Shown here: in pieces, positions 9,155-20,051 of the stretch
How positions within the stretch are numbered: the first letter of the stretch is position 1
Layout of the letters: each line of letters begins with the position of its first letter
Assembly: GCA_026545765.1 (NCBI GenBank)
Contig: CM048839.1
Coordinates: 90,672,914-90,736,913, forward strand
Source of the DNA: Plantago major
Lineage: Eukaryota; Streptophyta; Magnoliopsida; Lamiales; Plantaginaceae
Direction of reading: 5' to 3'
Length of the DNA stretch: 64,000 nt
The notes under the pieces: generated by a model
What the model saw: the letters and a program-made list of their open reading frames with translations, nothing else
The model's database searches: none
What the model was told of the DNA's origin: nothing
Program-made: the position numbers and the translations under genes

Positions 9155-10789
9155 CTACCTTCGCAATTTTATTTCATATTCAAAACTTGCGGTACTGTCA
9201 ATGACTGAATTGATTTTGGTAACATCACTCGATTTGAAATGTGCCGTGTTACAATCTATAGGGGAAAGAGCCTCTGTTGTTATTGTTGTTTTGTCCAGAA
9301 CATGATCTTGTAAAGTAGATGGCATTTCTTCTCCATGCAACATCTTAAGCACAGCGGACATTTTTGGTCGATGGCGGGGTTGTTGCTGGGTTCATAAAAG
9401 ACATACTTGGATACATCTTAGTGCTTCACCCTCTGAAAATGACCCTTGAAGTGATTCATCCACCAGGTCTAGTGCTTTACCTTCATTCCACAGCTCCCAT
9501 GCCTGAACATTTACCAGATCTATATGCTATTATGTTTGCCTATAGAATCTCATACATGGAAATTATTCAACATCATATGCATGTGATTACATACAATTAG
9601 GTACCTTGAGCACAGTATTGCAATACTTACATATTCAACAAGGTTTCGATTTGAGTCCAGTGTAACATTCAAAAGTTTCTTGCCACTTAAAGTCTCCAGG
9701 ACAACAATTCCAAAGCTATAAACCTCAGACATGACCGTGACTTCCCCATAAGTGATTACTTCTGGAGCTATATAGCCACTGCATACAATTTTCAGAACAT
9801 ATCGTGATTGAAATATATACTAAGAAAGTGAGCAATATGAATCTTGACACTTACTAGGTCCCAGCTAACCACCCAGTTTGCACTACGGACTGGTCATCTT
9901 CAAACTTTCTTGCAAGACCAAAATCGGAAATTTTAGGATTCATCTGGCTGTCAAGTAATATGTTTCTGGTTTTGATGTCTCTGTGAATTATTCTCATTCC
10001 TGAATCTTGATGTAGATATATAATTCCTCTAGCAATACCTATTATAATTTTCAAACGAAGTGCCCAACGGAGGGGCCGGCGGCGTATTTTATCTGTGTAA
10101 AAAGTAGTTTAACCAAATAGTTAGCAATACCAATTTCAAAATTCACCTTTAACTTTAATTAAGCAACAAAGAACGGGTCAGAGAGTAGTAACCGTTTATG
10201 TAACTGTATAAACTTCCATTTTCCATGAATTCATGTACAAGCATAACTTCTCCGAGAATGCAATATCCTAGAAGTTTAATGATATTGCAATGCTGAAGAT
10301 TTGGAAGCAACAGAATCTCGGTTTTGAACTCATTCAGACGGTAGCTTGTAACTGGTGAAAATCTTTTGACAGCAACTATCTTTCCTGTCATTAACACAGC
10401 CTGTAGCAACAGAGAATGAGTAAAAATTTGGAGATGGTGGTTTCAACAATGTCATTATCCCGGATTGTAAGACCAAAAATTCCTATTTGAGTTGTTGTTT
10501 TGTTTGAATGTGGCAGCTAGAAGCCCCGGATGTTCATAGTCTACTTTCATTTGTGTCATGGTGTTACACTCCCCATATATCACAATTGCCTTTCAATTAG
10601 AACTTATGTCAGCCTCATATCTTTAGTATATGGGCAGAAAATAAGCAAGTATAGCTGTAAGTGTAATCACCTTATAAATAGAACCAAATCCTCCTTGCCC
10701 AATCTTGTTTGAAGAGGAGAATTGGTCAGTAGCATCTGCAATACTGGCAAAATCAAACTTCCGCACTCTTGTCTCTGCTTCATGAATAT
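9155..10789 (-). pseudogene. kinase 2 (SD/DUF26-type RLK kinase domain), five exons
   Basis: Exons are 10671-10789, 10193-10400, 9855-10092, 9631-9778 and 9155-9502, all with GT-AG borders and matching phases. They encode [11 protein letters not shown] with [10 protein letters not shown], then IVAVKRF with FKTEILLLPNLQHCNIIKL, then HRDIKTRNILLD with ISDFGLARKF, then GYIAPEVITYGEVT with SEVYSFGIVVLE, and finally QAWELWNEGKALDLVDES to the tail. All catalytic motifs are present. The F-helix Asp, usually SDVYSFG, is Glu. In the last exon a TGA (9392-9394) sits where the family has Cys in LLCTQ; reading continues in frame for another 78 codons to TAG at 9155. The domain alone has no ectodomain, which supports fusion to kinase 1. 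Confidence 0.8.
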
Positions 10790-11005
10790 CTGCATATAAT
10801 TTTTGTGCTTAGAGTCTTAGATACCATAGTAAGCATTATATAAATCAGAGGCTGACATATTGAACTTTTTCTATGGAGCTTAGCTCCCTTTAGTCTAAAA
10901 AACAGATGGTTTAAGGCCAATTGTTGCAGTTCTGAGCCACCCTAGAGTGATATTTAGATATAACTAAAAGAAATGTGGTTTAATTTAATATGGATGAATA
11001 TGTAC

Positions 11006-12300
11006 CTGACAAGATTTTGCTAACTAATTCTTTTCTCTTGGATGGTTTTACTCTATTCCAAAGAGCATCCAGTGGCCAAAAACACAACGGCTTATTAACT
11101 ATGTGTTTTCGTCCATCTTTATATCCAGCTGGCAGCTGATTTTTGGCTTTGCTGTCAGTATGCTCTATTGGAGTAGGTGCAACAGTCTGCACGTATGAGG
11201 AGACTTGCTCAATATCTCCCAGCAACTTGGTTTCGTCATTAGATGGGTTGATCTCTCGAGCAATTCTTGTCTCATGATTTGGTATAGGAAAATCTCTCCT
11301 CTCCAGTTGTTCAAGTGCGAACTCAAGTTGCACCACAACTTGAGCCATCGTTGGACGTTGTTTTGGTTCATCATGCAAACAGCTTTCAGCAACCTCAACA
11401 AATGCCTTGAGGCTGTCTGGTGAGATTTCCCCTATCATACTTGAAGCTACAATTTCTGTAACTTCTCCCTTGGCAATCTTATTCCTAGCCCACTTGGTTA
11501 GACAATATTCATCATCTCTAGCCATTCGGTCCATTGCTGGTCTCCCACACAGTACTTCCAACAACACTACACCAAAGGCATATGTGTCACTTTTTCTTGT
11601 CAATTTACGGGTGCTAATGTAGTATGGATCGAAGTACCCAAATGTGCCCTTAACGTTCGTGCTAATATGGCTTTGTAACTTGCTTCTATCTTCAGGTTTA
11701 GCCAACCCAAAGTCTGAAATCTTGGCTGTTAACGTTTCATCAAGCAGGATATTTGAAGGTTTTACATCACGGTGTATGACTCTGTGGCCGGTGTGAAGAT
11801 AGTCTAATCCACGACTAGCTCCAATGCAGATCTCTATTCGTTGTTTCCAGGTAAGAGAAGAATCATTTTCATTGCGCCTTGCATGTTTATAGAGGTGGTC
11901 AGCCAATGTTCCAAGGGTCATGTACTCATAAACAAGAATCATTTCACTGCACTCATTGCAGTAGCCCATCAATGAGACCAGATTGATATGTCGGAGTTCA
12001 GAAAGTGTCTCAATCTCTGTCAAAAACTCAAGACGTCCTTGCCTCGAGTTTGATTTTAATCGCTTTATGGCCACAGTTTCTTGCCCATTATCAATCAGCC
12101 CTTTGTAGACATTGCCAAATCCACCCCTTCCGCCAGTGAAAAACGTCTACAATGTCGTTCAGCCCTGGATGATGGTTTGTTTTCCTCCTCACGATAGTTG
12201 GCTTCGGAAGTTTGTAGTAATTTGTGTACAATGATATTTATGAGACATATCACAGTTATTGTAACAGTTGCAATTGCATCTCCCATCTCTGTTGCCCAGA
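11006..12300 (-). pseudogene. transmembrane helix and kinase 1 (CrRLK1L type)
   Basis: The membrane helix (IATVTITVICLINIIVHKLL) is read around 12225-12290, in a different frame from the ectodomain end, so a shift lies between them. CRRFSLAE at about 12140-12165 begins the usual CRRFSL juxtamembrane motif. It then jumps straight to the end of the glycine loop (GGFGNVYKG) in another frame, so about 15-20 residues before the ATP loop are deleted. From there the kinase is intact over about 380 codons: AIKRLKS (Lys), HRDVKPSNILLD, DFGLAKP, the FERONIA-like activation segment GTFGYFDPYYISTRKLT, SDTYAFGVVLLE and QRPTMAQVV. The exon ends at 11006. Confidence 0.8.
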
Positions 12301-12319
12301 ACTGATAGGAACTTCCAGG

Positions 12320-13486
12320 TAATCCAGGACGAACCCTTTATTGGTGGAGGCAACAGATTGGGACTGGCAAGACTATTGTCAGGATTGCTCAGCTTTAATA
12401 TTTCAAATACTTTAAGAAGTCCTTGTCCATCCACTGAATCATCGTTAAACTGCACTGAAATCGAGAGATTTTGTTGACCATCTTGTTTTCGCCCCTTCAT
12501 ATGGACCACATAATCCCTATATTTGAGCCTGCCATTGTCATCCATTTCCCTGACTATGTTGGTATCCTGTCAATAATGATTCCATTTATTTGGACGTTGA
12601 AATTTAGATGCCCAGTCTCTGCAATCTTGAGTCCTAGATTGGAGAAATGAACCCTGATCAAGTATTTGAAGCCCAGATTGACACATCTTGTCCAGGTAAG
12701 CTTGTTAATCTCATTTGCGTTATGTCTTGTAACTGTATCCCACATCTCAAAAAGATCGGAGTCATCTTGTGATGCAGAATCCCGTTTGACATTAAGTCGA
12801 TGGATTGATTCAAGTGCTGTGTTTTTATCAACATAGACCCCAGATTTCTGGCCAACCACTTGGGCTCCAAGATCTCCACCTTGAAAGTAAGTAAGATGTG
12901 TGGGTATCGAAACTATCTCTATGCCGTTTATGAATGCGTAAGTTCTATCATGTGATGCACTAAAGGAAGGAGAGAAAGCTATGTTCAGTGGTTGGTTTTC
13001 TGTTATGCTTAAATAGAATTCCTTGGTAAAAGTACTTACACCAAGAGCTTGAGCAGTTAGGGAAGCACTGAAATTCCCAAGTAGTGTGAACTGTCCAGCT
13101 TCCACATCGAATAAATCACTGAAGCTTTTGAAACCTTTATATGCAGCCGGATTAAAGTGAAAGCGTAAAATTATAGGACCTGGATTGAAATGGAATGAGT
13201 AGAAGAATGGGGACTTGGAGATTCGTGCCGTTCTGTAGATAGCTGGATCACTCGAGGTAAGCTTATTCGTGGAACTTGAACTGGTTGGTATACCCTTTAA
13301 TTGTGTCTGCGGGGAGGAGGTGAACTTGGAGTCTCTATCTCCAATCCATTCCCTGCCATTATGCGCTGCAGAAGTAACACCTGAGCCACAGTTTATCGAA
13401 ATATGAGATGGTTCTTCGCTGCCAGTTGAAAATACAGCAGTGAAGCAGAAAAGTAGGAATATGATTGAAATTGGACAGAAATCCAT
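12320..13486 (-). pseudogene. malectin-like ectodomain segment of the receptor kinase
   Basis: The ATG is at 13484-13486. A hydrophobic leader of about 20 residues (IIFLLFCFTAVFSTG) is followed by a CrRLK1L-type malectin-like region: INCGS near residue 31, then YRTARISKSPFFYSFHF, LRFHFNP and INGIEIVSIP. The frame runs 310 residues to a TAG at about 12554. The family sequence resumes one frame over, from about 12563, with MDDNGRLKYRDYVV, and continues to about 12350. A single-base change explains the break, and no splice sites are present. The ectodomain is near its normal size of about 400 residues. Confidence 0.8.
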
Positions 13487-13655
13487 GCTTGCAGTTGTGA
13501 AATGCTGGAACTGTAATGGATAGTTTCAAATCCGATTAGTTCAAAGGCACTGGCAAGGATAGGAGGAGGAATGATATTTGATTATAGAGAGAAATTGGAA
13601 GTCAACTCTGTAGATAAAATGCATGAAGCTTTCTAAGCTGCTAACCTTAACCTTA

Positions 13656-13668
13656 CCATATATAGATT
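13656..13668 (-). promoter_or_regulatory. TATA-like box upstream of the receptor kinase
   Basis: On the minus strand the sequence reads CTATATATGG, about 170 bp before the start codon. That spacing would leave a leader of about 140 nt. This is inferred from position and sequence only. Confidence 0.4.
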
Positions 13669-13669
13669 G

Positions 13670-15374
13670 AAACATGAAAATGACTTGGACTGTAGAAGAT
13701 TTCAACGTTCTGATCTCACTTCCACGGCTTTGTTTTCAAGTGTCAATTGAACACAATACCTTCTCATGTTGATGGAAGGGTATGTTCAGAACAACATTTT
13801 TTATGTTCATAACAATGAATCGCATTTATATTAGTACTAGGAAAGATTGAAATCAATTAATAATTGACTGCTCCAGTGCTATTTATACTAGAAAAGTTGT
13901 TTTCGCTTTAACATCACAATAAAAAAATCTCTCCCCAATTGAGTGCAAAGGAGAGTCGCAGCTTAATTGTGTATGAATGTGTAAAATTATGAATACTCCT
14001 ATTTATTTATTTTTCTGTTTTCCCCAATTTAGTACGAGATAGCTTCATAGTTTATACTTAGCATCGTGCACACTTTAAAAGGATAATATTTGTTCATCAT
14101 TCAAGCTCAATATTTTTTTTTTTTTTGATCTTTTACTCAAAACAAAACTACAAACCCAAAAGTATAAAAGCTAATATGACAAAAAAAAGACCTAATGCAA
14201 CCAACCAAATTCTAGCCACTTTCCCTTTCTTCTTGCCAATCTCTATGCCCATTCGTTAACATGAGATTCAAACTATATCAAAAGTCAGAGGCCCTTCCAT
14301 AATCTTCAATATTCAACGCCACAAGATAGGATAAAGAAGTCACCGTGTAATTATGTAAATGGGCATATAAAAACGTCGGGTTGTAACAGAATAATACTAC
14401 TACTACTAGTATAAAAGTAATTTTGCAGAATGAACGGTAAAGGATATTTCGATCAAACAAGATCACATGATTTCATAACATTTCTATTCTGTGAGAAATC
14501 ACTGGTTAATTTCCCAGTGTACATGTGCTTGCTGCAAGCCTCTGAAAGCACTTGGATTCGATAGAACATATAGTACTTCTCATAGAAACAATGAACTGAT
14601 AGCTCAACAATGTCTTTCTATTGCCTCACACATGTTTACATTGTCACTATCATCTTTCCACAACAAACAACTATGCACTTAATCTCATATTTCAGCCGCA
14701 AAACTGTACAAATTCTCGTCAACTATACGCAATGCCTCAATGACCGGCAAAAGAATGTGTCCTAAAGTAATGAATTGTAACCGGTGGAGATGCCACATGA
14801 AAGATACAAAGTCGTGTTCAAACTGTTTTCCCAGTCTCATCCTGAAAAAGAAAATCATGTAAGTACAAGATAGCGAGTCTAATGTTGAATCTGAATTAGT
14901 TCAATATTTGATCTCCTGTGGGTTTTTAGAAGCTTCTGAGTTCTCAGTTACCTAAAATCTAACATTACACCAAAAAGCAAATGCACAGTTATTGTTATGG
15001 TCATAGGATTCATTAGAGTGCAAAGACCTGTGCAATTCTGACCCAGGGTCATCATAAGCATCACACTCTCCCCCTTTCAGTTTCTTGTTCTTCAAGGAAC
15101 ATGAAATAAAGATCTTGTTATGGCATTTTTGGATTCTTCATTTTTACTTGAATATCATATTTCGAAACTGGAAATGGATTTTATCTTTCTTTCGAAAAAA
15201 AAAAAAAAGAACAGTACCAGTGTTGGGAGAATAACCCTTATCTGACTCAGCCATAAAATCCAGATTTTTTGCATATGGTTCACAAGAGCATTAAAAATAA
15301 AAACATTCTTTTGCTGGTGTCTTTTTTTTTTTTTGGGGTTAACTTATTGAGATAAGTACCAAAAGCTTACATCT
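13670..15374. other. intergenic; includes probable 3' UTR of the 15375-20051 gene
   Basis: No long ORF is conserved-looking. Poly-A/T runs occur at about 14108, 15197 and 15325. The part just below 15375 should contain the 3' untranslated region of the neighbouring minus-strand gene. Confidence 0.45.
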
Positions 15375-18300
15375 CTAGCACGACAAGTTCTGCCCATGGG
15401 TTAACTCAGGCCTCAAGCGGGAAGTTTCAGCAGTAGAAGCTAAGTCAATCGCAGACACACTATGATTTTGACAGACCTGTCATCAGGGAAAAAAGACCAT
15501 AGTTCAACTATCAGAATGATTGACACAGAAGTGATTACATGAAGGAACTTCACTTGACTAGATTCAGATAGCAACCAATCACAGAAAAGGTTGTAATGGC
15601 TTTCACTGATTTCTCATTGTTGCTACTACTTAAAATATAATATGGCATTGCATTATAAGATGAGTGCTGCCATTGAGAACTTCTATGTTCATCAGAAAGT
15701 CATGGACAATTGGCGACATTTAAAAAGCAATGCAAGTAAAGAGGACTACTTCAAATCTCCAGTTTTAAAAGCTCAGCTTGGCTAGCTTTCATATACCAAG
15801 ACCAAACCAGACCCTTCCCTGATTCTGCGACTTGTAAAATAAAACTGGGCCCTAGTAACACCAAAAATGCATCATTCACTGACAGATGCATGGTTCACAA
15901 GTCACCTTCCTATCACTCAAATAATTTACAGCAACCCGTGCATATTTTATAGCTTGCCGGGTGTAACATTCTAAATCTCCTAACTACCATCTTTAACAAT
16001 TGTAGGTACTAGGGAGTATCTAAAGCCTCTTAAGGGCGGCAGAGTGAGTTATGGATTTGATCATAAGATATTCTGGTAGTTCATGAAGGGACTTTCCTTC
16101 TTTTTTGGGTATTGTCACAGCAGGAAGAGTTAGAAATACTCCCCTTGATCTCGTCTAGAAAATCTAAAATGCCATACTAATAGTTTTCACTTTTAACAGT
16201 AAAAAAAATTAAGAGCAGCCTTTTGATCCAGAAGACAAGCACAATGTCAGATATTGACCGCCAAAGCTTGAAAGTTGAAACTCAGATTACTGACAAAACT
16301 TAAAAGTCAAATTAATGAAAACAAAACCAATGTGAACTGAATGTAGCGAAAAAGAAACATTAAGATAACACACATATGCAATTGGTAAGTATAATCCTTA
16401 ACTTCGCTGAATCCATCACAACATGTGAGAGTAAACTGTAAAGATTGTCTAGACCTTGCATAACCACCAGGGTATTGGAAAATGTTTGCATAATTTTAAG
16501 GGAAAAAAATCCTCAATTTTTCTGGAAGACTGTCTAGAGTATCTTACATTAACCACCAGGGTATTGAAAAATGTTCTCATAATTTTAAGGGAAAGAAATC
16601 CTCAAATTTTCTGGAAGTAAGACTGTCTTAGTATCTTACATTAACTACCACAGTCATATAAAGATCTTTCAATAGTTATTTAGGAAAAAATTAAAACACT
16701 ACTTGATGGATAGGAATTTCTAGACGGGCTCAAAACTTATCGGTCATCTATTGCATTGCAAGAAAAAGTAAACAAACTAAAGGGTACATATTCAGGTAAG
16801 TTGGCAACTCATAGTGCTCAACTTGTGGAATTTTCAAACTAAAAAAAGAATGAGCATGTCGATATAAAGATCTTTCAATAGTTATTTAGGAAAAAATTAA
16901 AACACTACTTGATGGATAGGAATTTCTAGACGGGCTCAAAACTTATCGGTCATCTATTGCATTGTCAAGAAAAAGTAAACAAACTAAAGGGTACATATTC
17001 AGGTAAGTTGGCAACTCATAGTGCTCAACTTGTGGAATTTTCAAACTAAAAAAAGAATGAGCATGTCGAACTATGTTCTGGATCACTAGAAACAGAAAGT
17101 TCTCAAGAATTTGGACAATTCCTAGTGATTTAGACTTCAGAGACAATAACAAGTTTGTAGTTATTAAGTCAAAAGTTTCAAGTGACGAGTTTCAAATTTA
17201 CAAAATTTCACTTCAGTGGTATAAACGATTGGAACGCCCAGGTGTTTCAGTTGAAAATTTCCAAAACCTTAATACTACATGTGAAGGAGTTCCCACTGAT
17301 TATTTCTCGCAGCCCCAACATCACCTCAATATAGATTCACCACTCAAACTAAACCATCAAAGATAGCTCCTACCGAACCGCCTCATGATAAGCCTCCCTC
17401 ATTCGTGATAGATTAATTTATTACTGTGTTATACGCATGGAAAAAAATCATACTGTTTTATCAATTCCATCTAATGTATTCCTACGTTATACCCATAAAA
17501 ATAGTGGTGAGAACAAGATTGATTGCAAGAAGAGATCAAATCTAAATTCTAAAGCAATTTTTAAGTGACGGTGACGAAATATAGCAACTCAGACGGTTCC
17601 ACATGTGGTTACCATAATGAACAACTCTAACAGCCCGAAACCAAAAAACTTCGGATATCCAAAGCATTGGCTTAGCTGTTCACATTTAAAGAACTTCCTA
17701 AACTATTTCTGTCAAGTTGTTACTTTATCAGCACCTATGTTTACTTTGCTACATACTGTAGTGCAACTTCAAATAGGGTACTTTCTCAAGATAAGTACTT
17801 CTGAACAGCTTCGAGGAGTGCTACTTGATAGATGATCTCAATTAATAAAACAATTAATATTTCTAGCCTCTTCTTCACAATGAAGGTGGCAACAAGTGAA
17901 GTAAGAAATTTAAGTGGACCTATTTATAAGCTCCTAATCCTCTCTATCTACGACCCCACACACAAACCATTTCTGCAGTATCAACTGGACATCGATGCTT
18001 CACTTGTCCTTTATGAAACTAAAAATGACATCTCAGAAGCATCTTTAATCCATCATACACACTGCTGTATTGATCCCTGATTAACTTTATCCCAACCCCC
18101 ATCATTGAAGCAGGAAGAAAAAATAGCTTCAGATAAAAATATGTTAATCACTCTAAAACTTGAGCTACAGAAACAGCCACATAGCATATTCACAAAATTT
18201 TGAGACTTAACACTTTACGTAATTATCATATTCATTCAATTGATGATCACCCCTTCTGGTACCTAATCTAAGCTAAATCGGGAAATAATGTCTTAATTAG

Positions 18301-20051
18301 ATGGATCAACATTCACCACCAGACACAAGTAACTTGATGAATCAAACCTCACAATGCACCACTTCAAGTTCTAAGTAACTATAACTTCTAAAGCTTGCAA
18401 TCGCAACTGGTTGCAGTCTGCTGTTGCTTTAACATCACTTTAGGTTAGACATATTTTTTGGTAACAGAAAGTACTCAGTTCATAAAATAATTCATAAGAC
18501 GGAATGAAAACCACAGCATTACAATTGGCCAAGACTCATTTTCAAAGCCAATAGGCTAAAAGAAAGTACAACTTGGTCTAACGCAAACGCACAACTTTTT
18601 TTTCAGTTAATATTGCATTGAAAAATCACATGTTAGTTTAAAATTAAAAGATTGAGTAATATAATTATACCCCATGCATAGAAGTATCACTTCCGCCATC
18701 TTCAGAAAGAGGTGAGTAAGCTGCAGGGTTATATACGGAGCCTCCAATAAACGCATCAGTAACAGAGGGGCGTCTAAATATTGGAGTAGCAGGACTGAGA
18801 AAACTATTTCTGAAATCGGCGTCTGTGTCCCTAGGAATTGAATTATCTATCTGAGAAGCACCCAGCCTGTACATCTGTATCCATAAGAAAGAGGAAAACA
18901 ACTTCACTGCAAAGCCAATAATTTGCATGACCAGGATAACTTTTGCTGAAAATCTGGCATAGGTTCCATATGTATCCGATGAGATGTGCCTGCATGCACG
19001 GAAGAATACATTATATGTGAAGTTATACATCACGGGCCAGGACAACAAGAGAGGTCAAGGGGGCCACAGATTTCAGAGAAAAGATTTAGATCGAGAAAAT
19101 GAGCTTTCATATTCAGCAGCCAAGAACTAGCAAGAACGTAATGTACCAAATATGAAAGTTAACATTCAAGTCCCCAAACTGGGAAAGTAAGATTACCACT
19201 TAAATAGAAACAAGATCCTCCATGTCAGTAAAAAACTATTAAATCCTAAAAGTTCTTGCAGCATTCCATTTGTCTCACATAATTAAAGAGTGTCTACGCC
19301 GGAATTCAGACGATTTTCCCTTCCAACTGCCAATTCCACTACAGTTGCACACACTCACAGAGGCCAGCTTCTCCTCAAATCCTCATAGCTAATATGGAAT
19401 AATAGATTAATAAAATAATAGTATAACTAAAACCTCATGAACAATCATTTCTAAGGATTACTCCATACTGAGATATGATGATTATATTCATTTTCTAAAT
19501 TTTCTCGAACAGATGGCATGTCAAGGCAGAAATTACGAGTCGTACAATTAGCAATCTTATGAAAAAGAAGCAAAGAAACGATCATTTCTAAAACCTCATG
19601 AACAATAATTTCTAGGGATTAATCCATACTGAGCTATGATGATTATATTCTTTTGCTATATTTCTCCAACAGATGGCAAAAACAATTGGCAATCTTATCT
19701 AAACAGTGGAGCAAAAACAAGTAATCATTCAAAAGAAGCAATGAAAAGGAAAAAAGAAACGAACCACATATGATGAGAAAAGAGAAAGAACCAAGCCACA
19801 TCAATGAAGACCGAGAAGAAGAGCAGAACAGCGTAGGTCCTGGCAAGGGTCTGGCTGCTACTCTCAATGGCGACAAGGGCGAAAAGGGAAATGCACAAAG
19901 TGGAAAGCAAAACACCATTGTAGAGCGCACCAAGGGATCCAATCAAAGCGCAGGCAATCTGAAGGTGGATGAGCCTAACGGCCAGCGACTGTACCCTCAC
20001 ATAGTCGCGACACCATTCCCCTATCTCTCTCCGACCAATTCCACAAAGCAT
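15375..20051 (-). CDS. AGTRAP-like multi-pass membrane protein, three exons
   Basis: Exons are 19765-20051, 18671-18989 and 15375-15476. They sum to 708 nt, giving 235 aa plus stop, and the phases (2, then 0) fit. The first join makes the codon for Trp in SHHMWHISSDTYG. Residues 1-95 hold three hydrophobic segments (around IHLQIACALIGSLGALYNG, LLSTLCISLFALVA and AVLLFFSVFIDVAWFFLF). Exon 2 adds another (VILVMQIIGFAVKLFSSFLW) followed by QMYRLGAS and a polar tail rich in Asp, Ser and Pro. The order of membrane segments and the (W/Y)xxMYR motif recall the AGTRAP family, which in animals binds the angiotensin receptor. Plant members are uncharacterised. Exon 3 (ending QNLSC) is the least certain part; without it, the frame would stop at 18665. 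Confidence 0.7.
16461..16645 (+). repeat. tandem repeat of about 90 bp, two units and a partial third
   Basis: TAACCACCAGGGTATTG starts at 16461 and again at 16550; a diverged third start, TAACTACCAC, is at 16642. Each unit contains CATAATTTTAAGGGAAA. It lies in intron 2 of the AGTRAP-like gene. Confidence 0.85.
16656..17068 (+). repeat. near-perfect 206/207-bp tandem duplication
   Basis: ATATAAAGATCTTTCAATAG begins at 16656 and at 16862, and the units match to GAGCATGTCG at 16861 and 17068. The only difference I see is one extra T in the second copy. The near identity points to a recent event. It directly follows the 90-bp repeat in the same intron. Confidence 0.92.
17069..18670 (-). other. 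rest of intron 2 of the AGTRAP-like gene
   Basis: The intron spans 15477-18670. Short plus-strand ORFs at 17073-17366, 17605-17835 and 17832-18080 have no recognisable features and are read as chance. Confidence 0.5.

Larger units (their letters stand above)
9155..13486 (-). pseudogene. malectin-like receptor kinase fused to a second kinase (tandem-kinase RLK), disrupted
   Basis: The reading order on the minus strand is signal peptide, malectin-like ectodomain, transmembrane helix, kinase 1 of FERONIA/CrRLK1L type, then kinase 2 of SD/DUF26 type. The first part is intronless, as usual for CrRLK1L genes. The kinase 1 tail ends at 11006 with TCAG/GTACAT and joins AG/ATATTC at 10789 in phase 1, reading through in frame into kinase 2, whose five exons all have GT-AG borders. 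CrRLK1L proteins normally sense cell-wall state or RALF peptides at the plasma membrane. Tandem kinases made from different families are known in plant immunity. Disruptions are frameshifts near 12555-12563, 12320-12350 and 12135-12150, and a TGA at 9392-9394. I read it as a pseudogene, though sequencing errors are possible. It could also be two adjacent genes. Confidence 0.7.

Noticed and set aside
8327..9361. Fusion of the RNase H domain to the end of kinase 2
   Set aside because: Kinase 2 has a proper stop at 9155, and no splice donor before it leads to the RNase H frame.
11165..11622. Short ORFs on both strands within kinase 1
   Set aside because: Shadows of the intact kinase 1 frame, which carries the HRD, DFG and SDTYAFG motifs.
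12189..12879. Possible introns to explain the ectodomain frame changes
   Set aside because: No GT-AG pairs fit the gaps of only a few bases, and CrRLK1L ectodomains are normally intronless, so frameshifts are simpler.
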